A stretch of DNA of 64,000 nt, taken from NCBI RefSeq assembly GCF_016758175.1, contig NZ_QYAB01000001.1, positions 549,256 through 613,255 of the forward strand. The letters run 5' to 3'. The stretch's first letter is position 1; each line of letters starts with the position of its first letter. Below are positions 7,370 to 15,664 of this stretch, in pieces. The stretch is from Leucobacter zeae. Its GTDB lineage: Bacteria > Actinomycetota > Actinomycetes > Actinomycetales > Microbacteriaceae. The notes beneath the pieces were generated by a model, which was not told the origin of the DNA, ran no database searches, and worked only from the letters and a program-made list of their open reading frames with translations. The translations under genes and the position numbers were made by a program.

Positions 7370-8533
7370 CTAGCTGACGGTCTTCGCCCAGCGCTCGGCG
7401 AGGAGCGCGTTGGCGGCCTCGGTCTGCTGCTCGTCGGGCGAGATCCAGTCGGCGCTGTCGGTGCCGAAGGTCGCCTGCTCGATCGCGGCCTCGTCGGCGG
7501 CGCCGCTCTCCTTGAGCGCGTCGACGCGCACGGGCACGGCGTTGGCCTCGAGGTAGAGCGCCTGCGCCTCGTCGGAGAAGATCCACTCCTGCCAGAGGCG
7601 GGCGGCGGCCGGGTTCGGGGCGTCCTTGCTGATGGCCTCGTTGTAGAAGGATACGTAGGCCGGCCCGGGGAGCACGGTCGTCTTCCAGCTCGGCTTGTCC
7701 GCCGCCGCCGCGACGTTGTTGAAGGACCAGTCGAAGACGGCCGGGGTCTCGCCCGAGGCGATCGTCGCGGGGGTCGGATCCAGCGTCAGCAGATTCCCGG
7801 CCTTGCGCAGGTCCCCCGCGAAGTCGACGCCGGGGCCGAAGTCGTCGACCGAGCCGCCGTTGAGCGCCGAGAGCCAGCCGACCGCGGCGAACGCGGCGCC
7901 CGCCTGCGTCGGGTCTCCGTTGATCACGACCGAACCCTTGTAGTCGGAACCGAGCAGATCCTTCAGCTCCTTCGGCTCTGGCAGCTTGTCGGAGTCGTAA
8001 CCGAGCGACATGATGCCCGAGTAGTTGTTGACCCAGAGCCCGGTCTTCTCCTTGTTCGCCTCCGGGATGTCGTCCCAGGTCTCGACCTGGTAGGGCGCGA
8101 ACTTGTCGGTGTTCTCGAGTGCGACGGCGGTGCCGAGGTCGAACACGTCGGGAGCGGTGTCCTGCCCCTTCAGATTCTCGGCGGCCTGGATCTCCTCGGC
8201 GCTCGAGGCGTCGGGGGACGCCGAGTTGACGGTGATGCCGTACTTGTCCTCGAATCCGGCGATGATCTTGCCGTAGTTCGCCCAGTCCTCGGGGAGCGCG
8301 ATGACGTTGAGCTGGCCCTCGTCCTGGGCCGCCTTGACGAGCGCATCCATGCCGCCGAAGTCCTCGGCGCTGGTCGCGGTCGATGCGTCGGCGCCGGAGT
8401 CGGTGCCGCCGCCGGAACCTCCGTCGGAGGCGCACGCGGCGAGGGTGCCGCCGAGAACGAGGGCGGTGGTGATGAGCGCAGCGGAGCGCAGGAGCGTGCG
8501 TGATGACACAGGGAACCCTTTCGACGTAGACAT
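7370..8533 (-). CDS. ABC transporter substrate-binding lipoprotein (PotD/AfuA-like)
   Basis: This is the extracellular receptor of the importer. It has a lipoprotein signal with lipobox LAAC (Cys34 acylation site), a Ser/Gly/Asp linker, then a mature domain of the class that binds polyamines, ferric iron or phosphonates (VNSASPDASSAEEI..., VFDWSFNN, KDAPNPAAARLWQEWIFSDEAQ). The 387-residue length is normal. It is the first gene of the operon and is followed by a hairpin and then two permeases and the ATPase. The ligand is not evident; none of the iron-binding Tyr-Tyr pairs can be assigned with confidence from sequence alone. Confidence 0.88.
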   Translation of the reverse strand: MSTSKGFPVSSRTLLRSAALITTALVLGGTLAACASDGGSGGGTDSGADASTATSAEDFGGMDALVKAAQDEGQLNVIALPEDWANYGKIIAGFEDKYGITVNSASPDASSAEEIQAAENLKGQDTAPDVFDLGTAVALENTDKFAPYQVETWDDIPEANKEKTGLWVNNYSGIMSLGYDSDKLPEPKELKDLLGSDYKGSVVINGDPTQAGAAFAAVGWLSALNGGSVDDFGPGVDFAGDLRKAGNLLTLDPTPATIASGETPAVFDWSFNNVAAAADKPSWKTTVLPGPAYVSFYNEAISKDAPNPAAARLWQEWIFSDEAQALYLEANAVPVRVDALKESGAADEAAIEQATFGTDSADWISPDEQQTEAANALLAERWAKTVS

Positions 8534-8683
8534 CGGATCGCCGTGACGGCGTGCAGGGGTCGCACGAGGCGACGCTGCTGATCCGACACTACAGGCTAGG
8601 GAAACCCTGTGACGAGCAGGCGGTGCGCGGGTGGCCGACGAGTGAACGGACGATGGCCGCCGTTCCGCCGCGACCGGTGCGGA

Positions 8684-8986
8684 TCAGTCGTACGAGAGCG
8701 TGACGATCGTGCTCGTCGACGGGGTCGCGGCGTTCGGGTCGAGGTAGACGTCGGGTTCGAGGTAGATCGTCTCGGCCTCGGGGACGGCCTCGCGCACGCG
8801 TCGTTTCGCCTGATGCAGCAGGAACGAGATCTCGCGGGTGGTGAGTTCGGGATCGAGGTCGATCTTGCCCGCGATGAGGAGCTCGCCGTCGGTGTCGACG
8901 ACGTGGAGGGAGATGACTCTCGAGATCCGCTCGCTCTGCAGCAGTGCCTCTTCGATGCGCGTACGGTGCTCGCTGGTCGCGGTCAT
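8684..8986 (-). CDS. Free-standing cation-efflux (CDF) C-terminal-like domain protein
   Basis: The 100-residue soluble protein resembles only the cytoplasmic dimerisation domain of cation diffusion facilitators: RISRVISLHVVDTDGELLIAGKI, an alpha-helical LTTREISFLLHQAKRRVREAVPE, and the closing IYLEPDVYLDP typical of actinobacterial CDF C-termini. No membrane segments are present and no transporter is adjacent. GAAGGGGA lies upstream of ATG 8986. It could be a regulator or metal-sensing partner of a transporter elsewhere, or an evolutionary remnant with a kept reading frame. The family match is by pattern and function is unassigned. Confidence 0.65.
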   Translation of the reverse strand: MTATSEHRTRIEEALLQSERISRVISLHVVDTDGELLIAGKIDLDPELTTREISFLLHQAKRRVREAVPEAETIYLEPDVYLDPNAATPSTSTIVTLSYD

Positions 8987-9111
8987 CTCGTTCCCCTTCG
9001 TCTGCGTCGTCGATCGTTCACCAGTCTACGCGTGACGTATTCGCTCGGGGCGATGCGCGGGGTGCGTCCGCCGGGTGCGCGCGGTGGGAGGCGGTCCCTA
9101 GACTGTGGATC

Positions 9112-9963
9112 ATGAACGACTCGACACCCTCAGCAGCACTGCCCCGCACCGCCATGATCGGCGTGGGATCGATGGGCGGGGCGATCCTCGCGGGGTTGCG
9201 CGACCCCGGGGTCGGGATCGAGCGGCCGATCGCCGTCACGACCCGATCCGAGGACAGCGCGCGGCGGTTCGCCGGGGCGGACGATGTCGTGGCCTTCGCC
9301 ACCGAGAGCGACCCCGAGGCCAATCGCAACGCCGTGCGCGGGGCCGGGGTCGTGATCCTGGGGGTCAAGCCGTGGATGATCCACGACGCCGCGGCCGACA
9401 TCGCCGAGGCGCTCGAACCGGGAGCGATCGTCGTGAGCGTGGCCGCCGGCGTCACGAGCGCCTCGATCGAAGCCGTGCTCCCCGACGGGGTACCAGTCGT
9501 GCGCGCGATGCCGAACACGCCGTCCCACATCGGCCGCGGAGTCACGGGGATCGCACCTGGCGCATCGGCCGACGCGGCCGCGTTGGCGACCGTGCGAGGC
9601 CTCTTCGAGACCGTCGGGGCCGTGCTCGAAGTGCGAGAGGACCAGATCAACGACGTCGCGGCGGTCTCGGGCTCGGGGCCGGCGTACCTCTTCCTCTACG
9701 CCGAGGAGATGACGGCTGCGGCGATCCGTCGCGGGTTCGATGAGGATCAGGCGCGGCTGCTCGTGCAGCAGACGATCGTCGGCGCCGCCGAACTCATGGT
9801 GCGCAGCGGCGAGGAGCCGGAGCAGCTGCGGCGCAACGTCACGAGCCCCAAGGGGACCACCGAGCGCGCGATCGAGGTGCTGCAGGGTGCGGGATGGGGC
9901 GATCTGTTCGACCGTGCGCTCGCCGCGAATGTGCTCCGCTCGGAGGAGCTCGAGGGGGAGTGA
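9112..9963 (+). CDS. proC: Pyrroline-5-carboxylate reductase
   Basis: ProC reduces pyrroline-5-carboxylate to proline with NAD(P)H, the last step of proline synthesis. The 283-residue protein shows the N-terminal dinucleotide fold IGVGSMGGAIL, VKPWMI, the hallmark RAMPNTPSHIGRG, and the C-terminal signature SGSGPAYLFLYAEEM, NVTSPKGTTERAIEVL. TAGACT at 9099-9104 is seven bases from the ATG, so the transcript is probably leaderless and earlier in-frame starts are unlikely. It diverges from the CDF-like gene. Confidence 0.96.
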   Translation: MNDSTPSAALPRTAMIGVGSMGGAILAGLRDPGVGIERPIAVTTRSEDSARRFAGADDVVAFATESDPEANRNAVRGAGVVILGVKPWMIHDAAADIAEALEPGAIVVSVAAGVTSASIEAVLPDGVPVVRAMPNTPSHIGRGVTGIAPGASADAAALATVRGLFETVGAVLEVREDQINDVAAVSGSGPAYLFLYAEEMTAAAIRRGFDEDQARLLVQQTIVGAAELMVRSGEEPEQLRRNVTSPKGTTERAIEVLQGAGWGDLFDRALAANVLRSEELEGE

Positions 9964-10036
9964 ACGGTCGCGCGGACGGGCGACGGTCGTACTGAGGACG
10001 CTACGCTCCTGGAAGAGGCACTGCAGCCGGCGGATA

Positions 10037-10057
10037 GAGAAGAAGTGGGTTCTTCTC
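10037..10057. terminator. Weak hairpin after proC
   Basis: The arms GAGAAGAA and TTCTTCTC (8 bp) enclose GTGGG, between convergent proC and the ferredoxin reductase gene. No clear U-tract follows, so it is only a candidate terminator. I see no supported gene in 9964-10142. Confidence 0.3.
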
Positions 10058-10142
10058 GTAATCGTCTGTGCATGATGCGCGAGTCGTTGACGTCCTCGAG
10101 CCGGTCGAGGTTCTCGGTCATGTGCTGCAGGGACGATCGCAG

Positions 10143-11348
10143 CTATGACTGCACATGCTCCCGCGGCGGCGAGCTCGCCGCCTGATCGGGGAACGCCGCG
10201 AGTGCCCGGCGCGCACGCATGTGGGCGCCTGGCGCGTTGATCGTCTCGACGGCCGATACGCGACCATCGCGCACCCGCTCGACCACGAGTTTGCCGCCGT
10301 CGCCGCGCTCGACCACTCGCGCGGCATCTCCCGGCATTGCGATTCCCGCGATCTGCAGCCGCCGCTCCCCCTGCGTGCTCCAGAACCAGGGCACCGCACG
10401 GTATCCGCTCTCCGGCCCGCCCGTCAGCAGACCGGCGACGTAGCGCGCCTGGTCTGTGGCGTTCTGCACCGATTCCACGCGCATTTCGCACTCCGCGAAA
10501 GGGCTGGGATAGCGTGCGCAGTCGCCGATCGCGAAGATTCGGGGATCGCTGGATCGCAGGTGCATATCGACCTCGATCCCGCCCGCGGTCATGATCCCCG
10601 CCTCCCGCGCGAGTTCGTCGCGCGGTTCTGCGCCGATCGATACGACGACTCGTGAAGCAGGGATGGCGGTCCCGTCCTGCAGCTCGACCGCGCTGACGCG
10701 GCCTCGGTCGCCCGTGATTCCGGCGATCTCGACTCCGCAGCGGATCTCGATGCCGAGGCCCGAGTGAAAGTCGGCGAGGGCCTCAGCGCTCTCCCGGCTC
10801 AGTACACGACCAAGGATCTGGGGTGCGACCTCGAGTATCGTCACTCGGCCGTGCTTGGAGGCTTCTGCGGCTATCTCGAGGTTCAGGAAGCCTCCGCCGA
10901 TGAATACGGTATCCCCGCCGCGCTCGAGGTCCTTGCGCAGGGTGTCGGAGTCTTGCACGGTGCGGACCGAGTGGATGCCGGAGAGCTCGCTCCCGGCCAG
11001 CGAAAGCCGCCTGGGGGCGGATCCCGTCGCGAAGATCAGAGCGTTGTAGGCGAGTTCCGTCCCATTGCTCAGCACGACTCGCTGCCGCACGGTGTCGAGC
11101 GCCGACGCCGCGACACCCAGGTGCGTCGCAATCTGATCGCGTTCCAGCGATTCAAGGCTTCTGAGCAGCAGATCATGCTCGGATTCGACACCTGAGAGGT
11201 ATCCCTTCGACAGCGGTGGGCGCTGATACGGCGCGCGGTTCTCCTCTCCGACGAGGTGGATCGCGCCGACCCAGCCGCGCTCTCGCAGCGTCACTGCCGC
11301 TGTGAGGCCTCCCTGGCCAGCCCCCAGGATCACGGCGTCGCCGTTCAC
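10143..11348 (-). CDS. NAD(P)H:ferredoxin reductase (FAD, rhodocoxin/putidaredoxin-reductase-like)
   Basis: The 401-residue flavoprotein passes electrons from NAD(P)H to the ferredoxin encoded immediately upstream. Seen are the FAD fold ILGAGQGGLTAAVTLRE, PYQRPPLSKGYL, ATGSAPR, the NAD fold FIGGGFLNLEIAAEASKHG, and the FAD motif IFAIGDCARYP, all in the order found in putidaredoxin-reductase-type enzymes. The GTG at 11348 starts one base after the ferredoxin stop. A longer frame exists but would run back through the ferredoxin gene and is not credible. It belongs to the P450 cassette and probably forms the first step of the electron chain. Confidence 0.92.
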   Translation of the reverse strand: MNGDAVILGAGQGGLTAAVTLRERGWVGAIHLVGEENRAPYQRPPLSKGYLSGVESEHDLLLRSLESLERDQIATHLGVAASALDTVRQRVVLSNGTELAYNALIFATGSAPRRLSLAGSELSGIHSVRTVQDSDTLRKDLERGGDTVFIGGGFLNLEIAAEASKHGRVTILEVAPQILGRVLSRESAEALADFHSGLGIEIRCGVEIAGITGDRGRVSAVELQDGTAIPASRVVVSIGAEPRDELAREAGIMTAGGIEVDMHLRSSDPRIFAIGDCARYPSPFAECEMRVESVQNATDQARYVAGLLTGGPESGYRAVPWFWSTQGERRLQIAGIAMPGDAARVVERGDGGKLVVERVRDGRVSAVETINAPGAHMRARRALAAFPDQAASSPPREHVQS

Positions 11349-11349
11349 G

Positions 11350-11670
11350 TCACACCTGCCTCTCGGGGAGGCGCACCACGAGCTCGTCGAAGTGATCACC
11401 GGCGCGCAGCTGGCATCCGAGGCGGCTGTTCTCGAGGCGCTCGTCGGCGGTGCACTCCAGCATCTCCTCCTCGTCGTCGCCGACCTCGGGCAACTCGCCA
11501 TCGGTGCGCTCAACGAAGACGTGGCAGGTGGCGCACATCGCCTGCCCGCCGCACTCTCCGATGATGCCGTCGACGCCGTTCAGGATCGCGGCGCGCATCA
11601 CCGAGACCCTCGGTTCGACCTCGACGTCCCGGGAGTCCCCGGCCGGCTCCACGTAGCTGATCCTCGGCAT
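11350..11670 (-). CDS. [2Fe-2S] ferredoxin (putidaredoxin-like)
   Basis: The 106-residue protein has the plant/adrenodoxin-type cluster ligands Cys40, Cys46, Cys49 (C-x5-C-x2-C, in GECGGQAMCATCH) and Cys86 (LGCQL). It carries electrons from the adjacent reductase to the P450 at 12909. GGAGGCAAGG directly precedes ATG 11670 and fixes the start. It diverges from the LysR gene at 11801, and the pair ferredoxin-reductase forms the left arm of the cassette. Confidence 0.94.
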   Translation of the reverse strand: MPRISYVEPAGDSRDVEVEPRVSVMRAAILNGVDGIIGECGGQAMCATCHVFVERTDGELPEVGDDEEEMLECTADERLENSRLGCQLRAGDHFDELVVRLPERQV

Positions 11671-11800
11671 CCTTGCCTCCTCCGATCGTCCTGTCACGAC
11701 CCGCACTGCGGGCGTCCCCACCGATGATGACGGATCGCCTACCCCTAGGGAAGCGGAAAAAGTCGTAGTGCTTCCACGGCTAGACCGGGATAATGCCGTC

Positions 11801-12769
11801 ATGGATACTCGTGAAGCGCTCGACCTCTCTCGCCGTCTTCCGTCGCTGCCCTTCACTCTGCGTCAGATCGAGTGCTTCCTCGCCGTCGCCGACTCCGGTT
11901 CGATCTCGGGTGCCGCTGCCGCCCTGCACGCCTCCGACTCGGCGGTTTCCGACGCGCTCACGGCAATGGAGCGCGCGCTCGGCGCCTCGCTCTTCAAGCG
12001 GCAGAGATCACGCGGCGCCACCCTCACCTCGGACGGGCTGACGATCCTTCCGCTGGCCCGAAGAATCGTTACGGATGGTGCAGAACTCACCGCTTCGGTC
12101 GGGCGCGAGCAGTCCTCGATCGTCGGCCCGGTGCGTATCGGCCTCATCAATACGCTCGCGAGCCTCATCCTCCCGCGCCTGCTCATCGCGACCCGCCAGA
12201 ACTACCCCGGTGTCCACATCGAGTACCGAACAGGCGACCTGGGCACGATGCTCTCTGCGGCCGAGGGCGCTGAACTCGATCTGGTCGTCACCTTCGACAT
12301 CGAGGTCCCGCCGGAGTACGAGCGCGTCGCGCTCACCACCACCGAGGCGATGCTCGTCGTATCGGAGGAGCATCCGCTCGCATCCCGCGACAGCGTCGAT
12401 CTCTCGGAGGTCGCGGAGGAGCCGATGATCATGCTCGATATCGCGGCCAGCCGCACTCACACGCTCGAGATCATGTCGAGCCGGGGCATCACTCCTCGCA
12501 TCGCTCACCGGACCGCCGACTACGAGCTGTGCCGAGCGCTCGTGGGGCGCGGGCTGGGGTACACACTGCTGATGCGGCGCAATGTCTCGCCCGAGACGTG
12601 GGACGGACGCCGTGTCGTCTCCCTGCCCATCGTGCCGGCTCCCAGACCCGTCGAGGTGCTCGTCGCCTGGCCGCAGAACCCTCTGCCCCCCAGGGTCGCC
12701 GCGGTGGTCGACTGCGCGAAGCAACTGCGAGGAGAGATGATGACGAGCTTGGGCGACCGTCCGGAGTGA
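11801..12769 (+). CDS. LysR-family transcriptional regulator of the P450 cassette
   Basis: The 322-residue protein has the LysR helix-turn-helix near residues 18-77 (TLRQIECFLAVADSGSISGAAAALHAS..SAVSDAL, ALGASLFKRQRSRGATLT) and a LysR effector-binding domain (RIGLINTLASLILPRLL, EHPLASRD). It lies between the ferredoxin/reductase genes and the P450/transporter genes, so it is the likely switch for both. GATAAT at 11789-11794 is six bases before ATG 11801, favouring this start over an in-frame ATG at 11768. The effector is probably the P450 substrate or product (inference). Confidence 0.88.
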   Translation: MDTREALDLSRRLPSLPFTLRQIECFLAVADSGSISGAAAALHASDSAVSDALTAMERALGASLFKRQRSRGATLTSDGLTILPLARRIVTDGAELTASVGREQSSIVGPVRIGLINTLASLILPRLLIATRQNYPGVHIEYRTGDLGTMLSAAEGAELDLVVTFDIEVPPEYERVALTTTEAMLVVSEEHPLASRDSVDLSEVAEEPMIMLDIAASRTHTLEIMSSRGITPRIAHRTADYELCRALVGRGLGYTLLMRRNVSPETWDGRRVVSLPIVPAPRPVEVLVAWPQNPLPPRVAAVVDCAKQLRGEMMTSLGDRPE

Positions 12770-12801
12770 GGATGCCGGCTGACGGCCTCGACGACGCAAT
12801 C

Positions 12802-12892
12802 CACGGATTATCCGTGATCAAAGACCGGAAAGCACCGTTTGAGGCGAGGTTTGGTTCGTATGCAGGATGATCCGTGAGCAACGAACACGGAT
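12802..12892. promoter_or_regulatory. Paired inverted repeats upstream of the P450 gene (candidate operator)
   Basis: The half-site ATCCGTG and its complement CACGGAT occur twice as inverted pairs: 12802-12816 (one-base spacer, CACGGAT first) and 12870-12892 (nine-base spacer, ATCCGTG first). Both lie between the LysR stop and the P450 start at 12909. Their repetition points to cooperative binding, most simply by the adjacent LysR protein. Confidence 0.5.
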
Positions 12893-12908
12893 CTGCAAAG
12901 TAGCAGCC

Positions 12909-14111
12909 ATGCCCGGCACTGCACTCGCCGCCGTCGAAGTCCCGGTGGCCGACTGGTTCGATCCGCGGGAGGCGATGCGCGATCCCTACCCCGACTACGA
13001 CCGGCTGCGCGAGACAGGACCCGTGGTGTTCGTACCCGCCGTCCAGCGCTACTTTCTCACCACATACGCGGCGGTGAGCGGCGCCGAGCAGCATCCGGAG
13101 CGCTTCAGCTCCTATTCGGAGCAGAACCTCACCATGATGCGCGCGCTCGGCGGGCGTCCGATGCTGAGGAAGGACGATCCGGCTCACGCGGCAGAGCGCT
13201 CCGCCATCAACCCCACTCTGCGACCCAGGGCCATCACGGAGGCGTGGTCGCCCAGTTTCGAGAAGAACGTCGACCGCTGGATCGCTCGACTGCTGGAGAA
13301 CGGCCCGGCGCACGCCGATCTGAACCGCGACTTCGCGGCGCCGGTTGCGAGTCAGAACCTCATCGACCTGCTGGGCTTCCCATCGGACGTGCACGTCGAC
13401 GACATGCGCCGCTGGTCCACCGACTACATCGCCGGAATCGGCAACCTGCTCGGCGACGCCGATATCTGGCGACGCTGCGATCGGAGCCAGGCCGAGGTGA
13501 ACGCCATCCTCGATTCGCTGCTGCCGGTACTGCGCCGCACCCCCGACGGGTCGATCACCTCGCACCTGCTCCAAGTCGGTCTCCCGGAGGAGACCGTGCG
13601 CGCGAACGTCCACCTGACGATCTCGGGCGGGATGAACGAGCCGCAGCACATGATCACGAACATCGTCTGGGCGCTCTCCACGCACCCGGACCAGCGGGCC
13701 GAGGTGCTGGCGGGCGAGGTCGCCTGGGGCGACGTCTTCGAGGAGACCGTGCGCTGGCAGTCGCCGATCGGAATGATTCCGCGTGAGCTCGTCGACGATA
13801 CCGAGGTAGAAGGATTCTCGCTGCCCGCCGGCGCGAACATAGGCCTCCTGCTCGCGAGCGCCAACCGTGATGAAGCGGTGTTCCCAGACGCAGCGCACTA
13901 CGACGTGCACCGGCGTGCGCGCGGACACCTCGGCTTCGGAGCGGGGGTGCACATGTGCGCCGGCCGCTGGGCCGCCAAGACCGCGGTGGGAGAGTACGCC
14001 TTGCCGCGCCTCTACGAGCGGATCCCCGGTCTCGAACTCGCGACCGACCGCGACACCCGCTGGGACGGCTGGGTGTTCCGCGGGATTACCGCCTTGCCCG
14101 TGACTTGGTGA
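12909..14111 (+). CDS. Cytochrome P450
   Basis: The 400-residue soluble haem monooxygenase is class I by context, since ferredoxin and reductase are encoded 1.2 kb away. Seen are the ExxR motif (Glu279-Arg282, EETVR) and the haem loop HLGFGAGVHMCAGRWAAK with the thiolate ligand Cys350. The I-helix reads SGGMNEPQ (239-246), so the usual acid-alcohol pair, in particular the conserved Thr, is absent and Asn/Glu/Pro occupy its place; a few P450 families known for unusual oxygen-activation carry such changes. ATG 12909 is preferred over 12867 because the latter would place the operator inside the gene. Substrate unknown; O-demethylation or terpenoid/aromatic hydroxylation are possible. Confidence 0.92.
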   Translation: MPGTALAAVEVPVADWFDPREAMRDPYPDYDRLRETGPVVFVPAVQRYFLTTYAAVSGAEQHPERFSSYSEQNLTMMRALGGRPMLRKDDPAHAAERSAINPTLRPRAITEAWSPSFEKNVDRWIARLLENGPAHADLNRDFAAPVASQNLIDLLGFPSDVHVDDMRRWSTDYIAGIGNLLGDADIWRRCDRSQAEVNAILDSLLPVLRRTPDGSITSHLLQVGLPEETVRANVHLTISGGMNEPQHMITNIVWALSTHPDQRAEVLAGEVAWGDVFEETVRWQSPIGMIPRELVDDTEVEGFSLPAGANIGLLLASANRDEAVFPDAAHYDVHRRARGHLGFGAGVHMCAGRWAAKTAVGEYALPRLYERIPGLELATDRDTRWDGWVFRGITALPVTW

Positions 14112-14176
14112 CGGATCCCGAACTCATCCGCCACGTCTTCCCACCCCGCACAACCATCAGACAAGGACGTCACATC

Positions 14177-15553
14177 ATGACCAGCACCGCCCCAGGCGAC
14201 CTCGGAATCGAGAGTACCGGCCGCGAACGCCGCAAGGTCGTCGCGGCCTCGATGATCGGCACCACGATCGAATGGTACGACTTCTTCATCTACGCCTTCG
14301 CCGCGAACCTCGTGCTGGCGAAGCTCTTCTTCGAGCCGGCAGGCCCGGGCATGATGCAGATCCTCTCGCTCGTGACCATCGGGCTCTCGTTCCTCTTCCG
14401 CCCGCTCGGCGCGTTCCTCGCCGGCCACTTCGGCGACAAGCTCGGGCGTCGGCCGATGCTGGTCATCACACTGCTGCTGATGGGCGTCGCCACGGTCGGT
14501 ATCGGCCTGCTGCCCACCTACCAGTCGATCGGTATGGCCGCTCCCGCGATCCTGATCTTCCTGCGCATTCTGCAGGGAATCTCCGCGGGTGGGGAGTGGG
14601 GCGGAGCCGTGCTGATGTCGGTGGAGCACGCGCCCACGGGCAAGCGCGGTCTGTACGGGATCTTCCCGCAGCTGGGTGTGCCGTTCGGCATGCTGCTCGC
14701 CTCCGCCATGCTCGCGCTCATGGGGGCGATCGCTCCGGGAGAGGCGTTCGAGACGTGGGGTTGGCGCGTGCCGTTCCTGTTCTCGGTCGTGCTGATCGTG
14801 GTGGGCTTCGTCATCCGCCGCACCGTCGACGAATCGCCGGTGTTCAACGAGATCAAGGAGACCCGCCAGCAGGAATCGGCGCCGATCGTGCAGGTGCTGA
14901 AGCAGCACCTGCCGCTCGTGATCGTGTGTGCGCTGTTCTTCGCGGGCAACAACGCCGTGGGCTACATGCTCACCGGAGGCTACGTGCAGGGCCTCGCCTC
15001 GCGCCCCGAGGATCAGGGCGGACTGGGCTACAATCCCGTGCACGTTCAGCTCGCGGTGCTCACCGCCGCCGTCGTCTGGGCGGCCTCCACTCTCGCGGCG
15101 GGTGCTCTGACCGACAGGTTCGGTCGTAAGCCCGTCGTGACGGTCGGGTGGTTCGTGCAGGCCGCGGGCATCATCCCGCTGTTCCAGTTCGTCTTCAACG
15201 GCGGCGTGGGCGGTGTGCTCGTCGGGACGTGCCTGCTCGCAGTGGGTCTCGGGCTCACCTATGGGCCGCAGGCGGTGTGGTACTCCGAAACGTTCCCCGC
15301 CTCTGTGCGGTATTCGGGCATCTCGATCAGCTACGCCCTCGGCGGTGTGCTCGGTGGCGCGTTCGCTCCGACCATCGCGCAGATCCTGCTGCAGTCCTTC
15401 GGTACGACGTGGGCCATCGTGATCTATCTGCTCATCATGACGGCAACCGGACTGCTCGCCACCTCGCTGCTGCGGGATCGCACCGGTATCCCGCTCGATC
15501 ATGACTTCGAGCGCAGCGGGGCGTGGAAGACCTGGAGGCCGGCGAAGCGCTAG
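14177..15553 (+). CDS. MFS transporter, metabolite:H+ symporter (MHS) type
   Basis: The 458-residue protein has twelve predicted membrane segments and MHS-type signatures: GTTIEWYDFFIYAFAA at the first helix, GHFGDKLGRRPML, LRILQGISAGGEWGGA. This subfamily imports organic acids and aromatic acids with protons. It follows the P450 by 65 bases and probably brings in the P450 substrate (inference). ATG 14177 is preceded by AAGGACGTCACATC. Its 3' end faces the TrkA gene across a 12-bp hairpin. Confidence 0.9.
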   Translation: MTSTAPGDLGIESTGRERRKVVAASMIGTTIEWYDFFIYAFAANLVLAKLFFEPAGPGMMQILSLVTIGLSFLFRPLGAFLAGHFGDKLGRRPMLVITLLLMGVATVGIGLLPTYQSIGMAAPAILIFLRILQGISAGGEWGGAVLMSVEHAPTGKRGLYGIFPQLGVPFGMLLASAMLALMGAIAPGEAFETWGWRVPFLFSVVLIVVGFVIRRTVDESPVFNEIKETRQQESAPIVQVLKQHLPLVIVCALFFAGNNAVGYMLTGGYVQGLASRPEDQGGLGYNPVHVQLAVLTAAVVWAASTLAAGALTDRFGRKPVVTVGWFVQAAGIIPLFQFVFNGGVGGVLVGTCLLAVGLGLTYGPQAVWYSETFPASVRYSGISISYALGGVLGGAFAPTIAQILLQSFGTTWAIVIYLLIMTATGLLATSLLRDRTGIPLDHDFERSGAWKTWRPAKR

Positions 15554-15572
15554 GAGCAGCCGCTCCTGGATG

Positions 15573-15623
15573 TGGGAGTCGCGAGACGTCGTATGCTCCG
15601 GCGACGGCGTGTCGCGACTCCCA
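15573..15623. terminator. Bidirectional hairpin between MFS and trkA genes
   Basis: TGGGAGTCGCGA (15573-15584) and its exact complement (15612-15623) form 12-bp arms around a 27-base loop, with a small AGGAG/CTCCT hairpin just before. It lies between convergent 3' ends and probably terminates both transcripts; no U-tract is seen. Confidence 0.5.
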
Positions 15624-15664
15624 ACCGAGTGTGCGGGCGCGGGAGCCGGTCACGGCGCCGTGGA

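Noticed and set aside
9747-10121. Minus-strand short ORF beginning MTENLDRLEDVNDSR
   Set aside because: Only the first 15-20 residues look protein-like and fall outside proC; the rest is antisense to proC. No ribosome-binding site. Possibly a gene remnant, not reported as a gene.
10349-11513. Longer ferredoxin reductase starting at 11513
   Set aside because: The extra N-terminus would overlap the ferredoxin gene out of frame; GTG 11348 directly precedes the FAD-binding fold.
12867-12908. Earlier P450 start at ATG 12867
   Set aside because: It would place the ATCCGTG inverted repeat inside the coding region and adds residues not expected in the family.
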